Of a stretch of 14,387 nucleotides of DNA, positions 1 through 7,563 are shown piece after piece. Location of the stretch: NCBI GenBank assembly GCA_013423325.1, contig BLJB01000395.1, positions 1 to 14,387 on the forward strand, given 5' to 3'. The DNA comes from Usnea hakonensis. Lineage: Eukaryota > Ascomycota > Lecanoromycetes > Lecanorales > Parmeliaceae. The first letter of the stretch is position 1. Each line of letters opens with the position of its first letter. The translations under genes were made by a program, and so were the position numbers. The notes beneath the pieces were generated by a model. It did no database searches and had not been told where the DNA came from. It saw nothing but the letters and a program-made list of their open reading frames with translations.

Positions 1-735
1 AGGTCTATTACGCTTTCGCTACCCCTCGCCCTCTAGGTTATAGAGTCCTCGGGAAGCGCGAGTTTTATATCTACTCCTATAGTTATCTCTAGTAGCTCGT
101 CCGCTTCCCTATAATAGCTGAACCTCCCGTAGTTATTCTAGTTCGGGTAGTGGAGGTTAAAGTCTCCTATTACTATCCGTTCCCCTTGTCCCTAGACCTC
201 CTTCTTTAGTATTAGGAGGCTTAATAGGTTATCGGTAGTAACTAGGGACGGGCTAGGGTTATATATGTTAAGGATCTAAATCGCCTCTTCTCCTATGGCT
301 CTATCTTTTCTTTTAAGCTTTATAGTAATAGTATAGATATTCTTAGATAGGGACGTCTCTTCCTATATATTAATATCGATCCTTTTATTAATGTAGAGGT
401 ATACCCTTATACCCGCTTCGCCTCTATATAATAGGAAGAATTCGCTGGTTCCCGGGTTATATAATAACTTCGTATATATATTCTATTAAGGTTTCTAGAT
501 CGCTAAGACGTCGGCCTACTTTATCTCTAGGTTATTAAGTAGCGTCGTTATCGTTCCTAGTTCGCCTCTTATATTATACTATAGTATTGTTAGGGTCTAG
601 CTTTCTATTATAGGGAGTTTAGTAACTAGGAGTTCTATTCTTAGGCGTCTTATATCTAGACTTCCTAGGACTCTAATAGTTGGGCTACCCCCGTTAGTCC
701 CTAGGTTCCTATCCCGGACGGGATCCGTAGCGATA
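1..735 (-). pseudogene. LINE ORF2, N-terminal endonuclease (EEP fold), partial and RIP-inactivated
   Basis: Downstream of ORF1 the minus strand encodes the start of an apurinic-type (exonuclease-endonuclease-phosphatase) endonuclease, which nicks target DNA to prime reverse transcription. Visible blocks: TLTIL*YN at about 600-567 (expected ILQYN), ADVLAI*KP* at about 516-486 (expected AIQEPW; the metal-binding Glu is now Lys and Trp is a stop), and GDFNLHYP at 170-144, intact but followed by N and a stop where NW is expected. ADELLE and a later SVID block lead to the window edge. The RT part lies outside the window. The start is uncertain: no ATG survives, because ATG to ATA is a RIP change, and the open part of the frame begins around the ORF1 stop. 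Confidence 0.82.
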
Positions 736-736
736 T

Positions 737-2272
737 TTAGCTAACCTCCTTTATTATAAATCTTCCTAGTCTTCCTACTCTAGGAGCTCTCCTAAGCGTC
801 CCGGAGTCTTCCTCTTCGCGACCGCTTCCCGTATTGGTCGTATCTCGTATTCTCTTCTTCCTGGACGGAACTACCGTAAATCCGTCGATAGTCTTCGGCG
901 CTTCGGTAGGCCTTACCCCTTCTAGGTTGGAGGTTATTATTAGTCTTAGTATTAGCTTTCTCGCGACCTTCTCGGTCTCTTACCTCTTTCTCGGGTATAT
1001 CCTCTGGTACGCTGCGTGGCCCCTGCCGCCGCATGCCGCGCATGCTCTAAGGGCCCCTGGAGCTACCTTGTTATACTCCCTGGTATCGTGCTTCTGGTTG
1101 TACTCGGTATATCTGGTCTCATTTTTGTAGTGGGCTGCCATATGGCCCCACTCCTAGCAATTAAAGCACTGTGCCGCTCCGTGCACATAGTGCGACACCT
1201 CCTTCGCCTCCCCCGCCTCGACCAGGTCTCTTAGCACTAGTCCGGAGGCCATTTCTTCCGTGGCAACGTCGATAATTAGCGACGAGTACCTTTTCTTACC
1301 CCCTCCTAGCGCCGGTCTCCTCGCGCTCGCCATCCACTTCGCCTTTACTACGTCTAGGCCTAGGTATAGTCTCCCGTTATCCTCTTATATCTTCTTCTTT
1401 ACGGCTTCCTTATTCTCCGTATCTATCGCCTCGATCCTTATCCTATATACTACTACGGTATAGGTCCTCTTCACCACCTTCGCGGTCTTGAATTTCTTGG
1501 TGGCCCAGGTTAGGTCTCCCTCTAGGAGCTCCTTCGCCTTCGCGCTGGCCGTCTAGAGTTCTATATCCCCGCTCTTTAGTCGCCGCGCTATCACGATATC
1601 TTCTAACGCGTGTCCTACTATCTTGAAGGACGCGACGAGGTTCTCGCTAGTCACCCCCGTAGTAGATATCCTCTCCCCTTCCTCCTCTATTCTGACTAGG
1701 AGTTATCTTGTCCGCCTAGACTCTTCCGTTATCTCCCTCTAGGCCTGTGCTGCTGGCCCTCTCCTCGTATTCTGTATTGGTAACCCCGTAAAGGGGTTGC
1801 CTTTGCTCCAGCATCCCCCTAGGGAGCCCTAGAGGGTCGGAGTACTCGCCCCACTATCTACTGGGCTCTGGGGCCTACGTGCTTCCCTCTACGTATAGGC
1901 TTCGAGGTCGATTTGCTATCCTTTAATAAAGGTCTAGGTGCCTCCCAGGTTCTTCGTGTACGCCTCCTATACGGCCGCGCTAAGCTCTCTAAACGGCGTA
2001 TTTTTGATAGCTTCTAACGTGGCGATAGCGTTACTCGCTTATTCCTTCCTATTTGCCTAGCTTCTCCCGAGGCTCCTCCCATTAGTCGCCCCCCCTACCG
2101 GCTAGTTGGGGGCCTAAGTCGCGTATTCTTGACGCGTTTCTCCTACCACCACCTTACCTCCTCTACCACCATCGATTGCTCCGCTCCCCTCTGCTCCCAC
2201 CCTAAGTCGCTTGCGTGCTTCGTACGCCTCGTTGCCACTGTCAACCATGGATTGGAATGAGCGTCCCTCCAT
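737..2272 (-). pseudogene. LINE ORF1 (gag-like, three CCHC zinc knuckles), RIP-inactivated
   Basis: The frame runs from an ATG at 2272-2270 (MEGRSFQSMVDSGNEAYEAR) to a TAA at 739-737: exactly 512 codons, with no net frameshift between the start, the knuckles and the stop. Three nucleic-acid-binding knuckles lie near the C-terminus. Knuckle 1 is at residues 369-382 (CFNC, stop, EWGH, last Cys now Tyr). Knuckle 2 is at 388-400, with all its Cys now Tyr and His395 kept. Knuckle 3 is at 411-426 (CAACGGRGH, last Cys now Tyr). The first stop is codon 53 (TAG, 2116-2114); another, codon 373, falls inside knuckle 1. Cys to Tyr and Gln to stop are what G-to-A and C-to-T changes produce. In LINEs this protein coats the element RNA; here it cannot be made. 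The ATG lies about 15 bases inside the 5' end, so the 5' UTR is very short. Confidence 0.85.
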
Positions 2273-2286
2273 TTCCTAATCTCCTC

Positions 2287-3022
2287 ATAAATAATTTCAG
2301 ATTCTTATTATTATTATAGCTATTTATAATATAAAATTAAATAAATAAATATATTAAAAAATAATAAGTAGTATTATATAGATAAGAAAGAATTTAATAA
2401 TATTAAAAAAATTATTAAAAAGTTCTATAAATAATATCTAAAGATTACTTATTAATATAAAACTTAATTCTATTAAAGTAGTTTTAATTTAGTAATATTT
2501 TAGATATTATACTATTTAACTATTTTTATAGATTTAAATTATATAAATTCTTTTTAATAAATTATAGTTAGAAAAGAAATTATTAAAAACTCTAACTTCT
2601 TAATATTTATATTAAATAAGGTCTACTATATATACTTCTATTATTAATATATATCTAAATACTTTCTAATATTATTTACTATTATCTCTAGAGTATTATT
2701 ATTATTAATAATAGCCTATATTAAAATTACTTTCTAATATTTAATTCTATATCTTTAGAGAAAGTTTATAAATAAGGCTTTATAATTAAAATTAGATTTA
2801 ACTTAATTTAATTTAATAATATTTAATTAATAAGAGGCCTTTATTTAATAATTTTCCTTTTTACTTCTAGATTAAATATTAAATTATTATTCTATATTAA
2901 AATATCTTTTTTATTAACTATTTTACTAATTTATAACTAAATCGCTTTATATAGTAAGCCTTAAAAAGGTATAATATTATATATATAATAAATATTATTT
3001 TTTAAGATATATAGATATATCT
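2287..3022 (+). other. AT-rich decayed internal region upstream of LTR A
   Basis: Extremely AT-rich DNA between the LINE copy 1 5' end and the polypurine tract of LTR A. By position it should be the 3' internal part (end of pol or non-coding) of the plus-strand LTR retrotransposon whose 3' LTR follows. Every frame is closed by many TAA/TAG, and I recognise no RT, RNase H, integrase or chromodomain block, so the content is not identified. Its last ~60 bases (about 2967-3022) match the region beside LTR B, which supports membership of the same element family. The sequence shows the composition and that match; the element assignment is inferred. Confidence 0.5.
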
Positions 3023-3034
3023 TCTAAAGGGGGG
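3023..3034 (+). other. Polypurine tract of LTR element A
   Basis: TCTAAAGGGGGG sits immediately before the LTR A start. The same tract, in opposite orientation, adjoins LTR B, and it is absent before LTR C. In LTR retrotransposons this tract primes plus-strand DNA synthesis just upstream of the 3' LTR, so it marks LTR A as a 3' LTR on the plus strand. It stands out as a run of G in otherwise G-poor DNA. RIP targets mainly CpA on either strand, so a run of G (C on the other strand) is a poor target and survived. Confidence 0.7.
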
Positions 3035-3224
3035 TGATAATATTATAAGTATAACTACTTATAAGGCTAAAGGAGATATATAATCTTCTTTCTATTTAAA
3101 TTTAGTACCTTAGTATCTCTCTATCTATATATCTTTCTTATATCTATATATAGATTTTACCTCCTTATTAATTGAATCCTCGTTATATACTACTATTAAT
3201 ATATATCTAGTTATAGTCCTAATA
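3035..3224 (+). repeat. LTR A (3' LTR, plus orientation)
   Basis: About 190 bp, beginning TGATAATATTATAAG and ending GTCCTAATA, where CA to TA at the end is the expected RIP change of a canonical TG...CA LTR. It aligns along its length with LTR B (inverted, 4076-4272) and LTR C (direct, 5454-5651). All three share the block CTTAGTATCTCTCTA, a TATCTATATATAGATTTTACC stretch and CTAGTTATAG or its variants. The polypurine tract directly upstream makes it the downstream LTR of its element; the matching 5' LTR is not in the window. It is more heavily mutated than LTR C. Confidence 0.75.
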
Positions 3225-3364
3225 TACCCTAGTAACGTCTAAGTAATACGGTACTACTATATTTCGGAGTATAACTATCGGGAGTAGAGGGGGTATAGTC
3301 GGAGCCTATTATAAGACCTTACGAGGCCGGAGTATAGTATACCTATATATAACTAGGGTATACT

Positions 3365-3463
3365 AGTAAGCCTACTATAATAGTACGAGAGTAAGTCTAC
3401 TATAATAGTACGAGAGTAAGCCTACTATAATAGTACGAGAGTAAGCCTACTTTAATAGTAAAG
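3365..3463. repeat. 25-bp tandem repeat (four units) with a palindromic core
   Basis: Units start at 3365, 3390, 3415 and 3440. Units 1 and 3 are identical, unit 2 differs by one C-to-T change, and unit 4 diverges at its end (24 bp before the match is lost). Each of the first three units contains TACTATAATAGTA, a perfect 6-bp inverted repeat around one base; unit 4 has a one-base change in it. A fifth, detached unit is at 3514-3538. There are no spacers between units, so it is a minisatellite and not a CRISPR array. Confidence 0.85.
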
Positions 3464-3513
3464 GGACTACGATCGATCTCTTTACTAAGTATTTTAATAA
3501 CTATATATTAAAT

Positions 3514-3538
3514 AGTAAGCCTACTATAATAGTATAAG
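3514..3538. repeat. Detached unit of the 25-bp repeat
   Basis: Same 25-bp unit as the array at 3365-3463, differing at one position (TATAAG for TACGAG). It lies about 50 bp beyond the array end, separated by unrelated AT-rich DNA. The palindromic core TACTATAATAGTA is conserved in full. Confidence 0.8.
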
Positions 3539-3874
3539 ATAATAGATAGTAAAGGCGGTTTTTTAGGGGGTAGTAAAAAGAGATACTCTTAATACTACTA
3601 CTCTTAATATTACTATAAAAAGATACTCTTAATACTAAGTACTAAATACCTCTTAATATATAAAAAAAAATTATCTCCTTCGCCTCCTCCCTTACCTTCT
3701 TTTTCGGCTTCTTCTTCGATCTTTTAATTCGTATAAGGTAATAAGGTATAGAAGTAGCAAATTTATACTATAATAGAAAGATAATAAAAATAGTTAGATA
3801 TAGATAAAAGTACTATTATTAGTTAGAAAACTTAGCCCTACTAAATTAGTTTTAATTTAGTAATTATATCTTAA

Positions 3875-3930
3875 TATTCTTATTTTAGTATTCTTATTTT
3901 AGTATTCTTATTTTAGTATTCTTACCTTAG
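3875..3930. repeat. 14-bp tandem repeat, four units
   Basis: Three exact copies of TATTCTTATTTTAG followed by a fourth with TATTCTTACCTTAG. The fourth unit carries CC where the others have TT, so the first three look like C-to-T derivatives, or the array was amplified from an already mutated unit. No function is evident. Confidence 0.85.
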
Positions 3931-4075
3931 TCTTTCTTAAAGAAATAAATACTAACCTTATATAGTTAAATATAATCGTAAAATAAGATATTAATAAAGA
4001 GTTAAATATTCTAAATAATAAAAAATATAATCTTAAGGTTAGAAAATCTAGTAAAAATAATATTTTAGTATCTAT

Positions 4076-4272
4076 TATTAGGACTATAATTAGATCAAGT
4101 TAATAGTGGTATATAACTAGGATTTAATTAATAAGAAGGTAAAATCTATATATAGATATAAGAAAGATATATAGGTAGAGAGATACTAAGGCGCTAAACC
4201 CAAATAGGAAGGAGGTTATATATCTCCTTTAGCCCTATATTAGCCCTATAAGTAGTTATACTCGTAATATTA
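4076..4272 (-). repeat. LTR B (3' LTR, minus orientation)
   Basis: About 197 bp, the reverse complement of LTR A and LTR C. On the minus strand it opens TAATATTACGAGTATAAC and ends GTCCTAATA. It keeps more C/G than LTR A (for example GGGTTTAGCGCCTTAGTATC, shared with LTR C). A polypurine tract lies next to its start on the minus strand, so it is the 3' LTR of a minus-strand element whose body should lie to the right. Only about 70 bp of that body can be traced. LTR A and LTR B therefore point at each other. Confidence 0.75.
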
Positions 4273-4345
4273 CCCCCCCCCTTTAGAAGGTATATTTATA
4301 TACCTTAAGAAACAATATCCTTTATATATATAATATTATACTATT
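4273..4345 (-). mobile_element. Polypurine tract and truncated internal end of LTR element B
   Basis: On the minus strand, CTAAAGGGGGGGG ends at the LTR B start. The ~60 bp beyond it (about 4287-4345) match the DNA upstream of LTR A (TAATATTATATATATAA...CTTCTAAAGGGGG). The match stops near 4345, where a GAAA microsatellite begins, so the rest of this element is deleted or too diverged to follow. Confidence 0.6.
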
Positions 4346-4350
4346 TAGGT

Positions 4351-4385
4351 AAGAAAGAAAGAAGGAAAGAAAGAAAGAAAGAAAA
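4351..4385. repeat. GAAA microsatellite
   Basis: A nearly pure run of GAAA units with one GGAA variant, at the point where homology to the LTR element internal end stops. It may mark a rearrangement breakpoint. The 20-mer ATAATATTATACTATTTAGG directly upstream (4330-4349) recurs exactly at 4613-4632. Confidence 0.85.
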
Positions 4386-4387
4386 TA

Positions 4388-4534
4388 AAGTACTTTTAGT
4401 ACTTCCTTCTCCGGCCATAATTTTCTAAAATGGATCTATATAACTTAAATCTATAAAAGTAAGCCGAATAGCGTATTATCCGAGGTATTACTAAATCGAA
4501 ACTACTTTAGTAGGGCTAAATTTTCTAGCTAATA
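4388..4534 (+). repeat. Direct repeat D1 (~147 bp)
   Basis: Begins with the palindromic AAGTACTTTTAGTACTT and continues with CTCCGGCC, TAAATCTATAAAAGTAAG, GAATAGCGTATTAT and GTAGGGCTAAATTTTCTAG. D2 repeats it in the same orientation at 4983-5122. Differences are mostly C/T and G/A, plus a small length difference (D1 is 7 bp longer near its start). The pair could be short LTRs or an internal duplication; no recognisable family. Confidence 0.75.
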
Positions 4535-4982
4535 AGTTTAGAGCAAAATTAGTAGAAAAGTACGATAACGATATTATAGGATTAGATAAGACTAGTACCT
4601 ATTATCGCTAATATAATATTATACTATTTAGGGGTTTTAGAAATAAGGTAATTCGGCTATAGATTAATAAAATAGTTAATAAAAAGGTATTCGGCCTTAA
4701 AAAACTATTTAATATTCGATTTCTAAATAGAGAAGGAAGTATAGAATAAAGGCCTCTTATTAGCTAGATACTCTCGAGCCGAACTAAACCTTAATATAGA
4801 GCCTTATATAGAGCCTTATTATAAACTTTCTCTAACTAAGGTAATTTGAAAATTAGAAATAGGCTCTAGATAGTAATAGTAAGGCCTAGGGGTAATACCC
4901 TATAATCTCGAATAATATTTAGATATATATTAAGTATAGAAGTATACGTAGTAGGTCTAACTTAATATAATTATTAATTAAG
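4535..4982. other. Unrecognised DNA between direct repeats D1 and D2
   Basis: Less AT-rich than the RIP-saturated blocks, with CTAG, GGCC and TCGAGC tracts left. On the plus strand, the frame starting at ATG 4430 stays in phase through D1, this stretch and D2, and nearly all its stops are TAG/TAA with one TGA. The number of stops is no lower than chance for this composition, so this is weak evidence for coding. A short tandem, GAGCCTTATATA, is at about 4799-4822. No protein family recognised. Confidence 0.35.
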
Positions 4983-5122
4983 AAGTACTTTTAGTACTTT
5001 TTTCTCCGGCCGTAAATTTCCTAAAAGATAATTTAAATCTATAAAAGTAAGGCGAATAGCGTATTATTTAAGGTATTATTAAATTAAAACTATTTTAGTA
5101 GGGCTAAATTTTCTAGTTAATA
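4983..5122 (+). repeat. Direct repeat D2 (~140 bp)
   Basis: Second copy of D1, 588 bp downstream over most of its length (595 bp at its first bases). Opens AAGTACTTTTAGTACTT and ends at TTTTCTAGTTAATAA. It carries more T/A than D1 at matching positions, for example TTATTTAAGG against TTATCCGAGG. The 588-bp spacing is a multiple of three, so D1 and D2 share a reading frame. Confidence 0.75.
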
Positions 5123-5453
5123 ATATATTTCCGTACTTACTCGATATCCTTTTTAGTTAAATATATTCTTATTATCTATTACCTCTATATTTACTATATA
5201 TTTAATATAGCCGAATAGAAAGCCGTACTAAGCGAGAAATATAGTATACTAGTAAAGTAGATTACTAAGGTATATAGCTAGGTCTCTAGAAAATAGTATA
5301 ATATATAGGCGTAGAATTAAAGAGATAATACTTCTACTTTTAAATATACTCTTTATAATAGTCTTAGTATTAAGTATACTATTACCGTACTTCGTATTAT
5401 CCTTTATAGTGGCCTAATATAATAGCTATAGTCGTAGGTCTTCTTTCGGTACC
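5123..5453. other. Unrecognised DNA between D2 and LTR C
   Basis: Moderately AT-rich, CpA-poor DNA with no recognised gene. An inverted pair, TCTTTCGG at about 5442-5449 and CCGAAAGA at about 5496-5503, straddles the left edge of LTR C. Nothing else could be assigned. Confidence 0.4.
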
Positions 5454-5651
5454 TTATGTTACGAGTGTGACTACTTGTAGGGCTAACGTAGGGCCGAAAG
5501 AGACACGTGACCTTCTTTCTATTCGGGTTTAGCGCCTTAGTATCTCTCTATCTATTTATCTTTCTTATATCTATATATAGATTTTACCTCCTTATTAATT
5601 AAATCCTTATTATATATTACTATTAATATATATCTAGTTATAGTTTTAATA
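5454..5651 (+). repeat. LTR C (5' LTR of a Gypsy-type element)
   Basis: About 198 bp, direct homologue of LTR A. The homology begins at TTATGTTACGAG and ends TTTTAATA. The first ~80 bp are the best preserved of the three LTRs and keep CpA/TpG sites, including a CACGTGAC box, whereas the second half is as AT-rich as LTR A. No polypurine tract precedes it, and a gag-like frame follows, so it is read as the 5' LTR. No tRNA primer-binding site can be recognised after 5651 because the sequence there is RIP-saturated. Confidence 0.7.
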
Positions 5652-5699
5652 TTATTTAATTAATCTATTAATTATATAATAATAATAATTCTATTATTA

Positions 5700-7563
5700 T
5701 TCCGCTTAAGGCTTTAGATGAGCTAAAAGAACCTAAAAAGGGGTATTTATAGATTTATAATCTAATAATAATATACTAGATATATTCTAAATAATATAAA
5801 GTATTATTAATATATCTAAATAATATAGTATTACTAAATAAAAAGAGTATTTAATAAAAAATTATATTATTAATAATAAAAAAGAAATCGCTTTAAAAAG
5901 ATATAATTATAACTAATTAAATTATTTAATAATAATATAATAATTTTATAAGTAGAGTAATACTTTTCTTAATATATCTTTTTAAAATATTTAAATATAT
6001 TAAACTAGCTAAATTAATTAATAAATAATTATATAAAAATCTTATATTTAATATATTAAAAGGAGAAAATTTTATTTTCTTAATACTTAATTTAAAAAAG
6101 AGTTAATTATCTTTTAATAATTAATTATATTTTTTATTATAAATTTAAAAGAGTAAAATTATTTTTTTACTATCTTTTTTTTCTTTTCTCTAGAATCTTT
6201 CTAATATTTATTAAATTATTAAATGATCTTATTTATTATCTAGTTAAATAAATATAGAGAATTATAAAATATATCTCTTTTTAATAATAAAGATAAATAT
6301 CTTAATAATATTTTAAAAGATAAACTTATATTAGAAAATAAAAATAAGATATATTATAATCTATTTTAAAAGGCCTTTAAAATATCTCTAGATAAATTTA
6401 ATATTTTAGGGTCTTTAAAAGATACTTTTTATTATTCTAATTTAACTAATTACCTATAGTAACTAAGAGGAGTATTTAGAAAAATATTAATATTTTAAAT
6501 TAAAAATAATAATATAGCTACTCTTTAAAATATTTTCTTTATAGATAAACTTATATAATAGATTAAAGAGAATTTTAAAGAGTTTCTAAATATATTAAAT
6601 TAGATCTATTAAAAAAGAAATATAAATATTTAGATCTTTTAATTATTAGAAAAAGAGATTATAAAATAATAACTTATTATATAACAATTAATAGATATAT
6701 AAAAGGATCTTATATTTATAAATTTTAAATTAAAATAATTTTAAAATATTTAAAATAATATAAAATTATCTTTTATAATTATTATTAAATATTTTTAAAA
6801 GTATCTAGATCCTTCTCTTTTTATTAATAATATAGATTCTATTTAAAAAGATTAAAAAAGTAAAATAATAATTAAATTAAAAATAAATAAGAATTATTAG
6901 AATAATAATAAAAGTTATATTAAATATATATTTTTATATCTTAGAGAAAAGATTATAAAGTAGATCTACTCTAAATAAGAGATTAACGCTAAAAACCTTT
7001 TCTTTATTATTTAGAATATTATAAATAAATTTATTATTATATTTAAAGACTCGAATTATAAATAAAATTATTAAAAATAATTTATAATATTATAAATAGA
7101 GACTATATAATTTACTAATTTTTATTTAAAATATAATAAAGATCTTCTTATTAAAAAGTTATATAATAAGGTAATAATTTAACTCTAAATCTTTTAAAAT
7201 AATTAATAATTTAAGTTTATTACTTTTAAAAAAGTTAAAAAGTATATAATAAAGCTAAATAACTTATAAAGAGTTATATAAAAAAATCGAAATAAAGTTT
7301 TATTATAGAAAAATTAATCTAAAACTATAAAAAGAGTAGTATTTATCTCTATTTTATTAAAAATAACTTTTAAATTTATATATAATTTAATAAAATAAAT
7401 CTTATTAAATAATATTATTAAGATAAAAAATATAGTTAAAAATAATTATTTTAAATATTATAAATTTAAATATTATATTAATAATTATTTAAATAATTAG
7501 ATTTATTTCTATAATTTAAATTTATATAAATAAGATCTTTAAATTTATAAAATCTTAATAGAT
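5700..7563 (+). pseudogene. Decayed gag of the Gypsy-type element (capsid and CCHC knuckle)
   Basis: RIP-saturated, with stops throughout. In one plus-strand frame three gag-like pieces line up: YLREKIIK, stop, IYSK at about 6937-6975 (compare YLRGxAxxW of Gypsy capsids, Trp now stop at 6961-6963); FKDSNYK at about 7042-7062 (compare FGDP/FGDS); and YFKYYKFKYYINNY at 7447-7488. In the last, all four ligand positions of a CX2CX4HX4C knuckle are TAT, exactly what TGT and CAT become after G-to-A and C-to-T. The knuckle lies about 75 bp before the LINE insertion. The N-terminal part (5700-6900) cannot be framed with confidence, and no start codon is assigned. Confidence 0.5.
7551..7563. repeat. 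Target-site duplication of LINE copy 2, left copy
   Basis: AATCTTAATAGAT occurs here and at 13638-13650, one on each side of LINE copy 2. This 13-bp direct repeat is what target-primed reverse transcription leaves. The chance of a 13-mer match is raised in AT-rich DNA, but the placement at both ends and the in-phase gag frame across it support the call. Confidence 0.65.

Larger units (their letters stand above)
1..2286 (-). mobile_element. Tad1-type LINE, copy 1 (5' part, cut by window start)
   Basis: This is a non-LTR retrotransposon read on the minus strand. It starts at about 2286 and runs out of the window at base 1. ORF1 (737-2272) is followed by the endonuclease start of ORF2. It aligns without gaps to LINE copy 2 in two long blocks (404-1067 with 11798-12461; 1118-2260 with 12462-13604), and I noticed only C/T and G/A differences in the parts compared. 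Both copies end at the same bases, plus-strand ATCTCCTCA, before unrelated flanks, which sets the element's 5' end. Bases 1 to about 830 have almost no CpA or TpG but keep many CpG, CpC and CpT, the mark of RIP limited to CpA. CpA/TpG are common again at about 1010-1260 and 2150-2286. Clade assignment to Tad1 is by motif recognition (ORF1 knuckles, endonuclease and RT blocks). Confidence 0.88.
3225..4075. other. Spacer between the facing LTRs A and B
   Basis: No gene is recognised here. Its first part (about 3225-3480) keeps many CpG, CpC and GG and so is less AT-rich than its neighbours. It contains the 25-bp tandem array at 3365-3463, an isolated array unit at 3514-3538, short repeats of AGATACTCTTAATACTA at about 3580-3640, a pyrimidine-rich stretch at about 3667-3725 and the 14-bp array at 3875-3930. 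On the minus strand the pyrimidine stretch would read as a Glu/Gly-rich low-complexity segment, too short to call a gene. This is probably the former genomic or older repeat DNA into which the facing elements inserted. Confidence 0.5.

Noticed and set aside
792..1043. 83-aa minus-strand open frame
   Set aside because: It is out of phase with the 512-codon ORF1 frame (start 2272), which carries the knuckles through this region. It is a shadow frame.
834..1463. Three plus-strand open frames (834-1130, 1016-1234, 1260-1463) with hydrophobic translations
   Set aside because: They are antisense to LINE ORF1. Their Leu/Ser/Pro-rich translations are typical of reading the complement of a coding frame.
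1..2286. Alternative genetic code with TAG/TAA read as Gln
   Set aside because: Stops come with Cys to Tyr, Asp to Asn, Glu to Lys and Trp to stop changes and with CpA loss on both strands, including non-coding LTRs. RIP explains all of these; recoding does not.
2287..3022. Chromodomain or integrase C-terminus of the LTR element
   Set aside because: Expected by position, but no recognisable motif remains in any frame I read.
3365..3463. CRISPR-like array
   Set aside because: Units abut with no spacers, and all other evidence is for a fungal genome.
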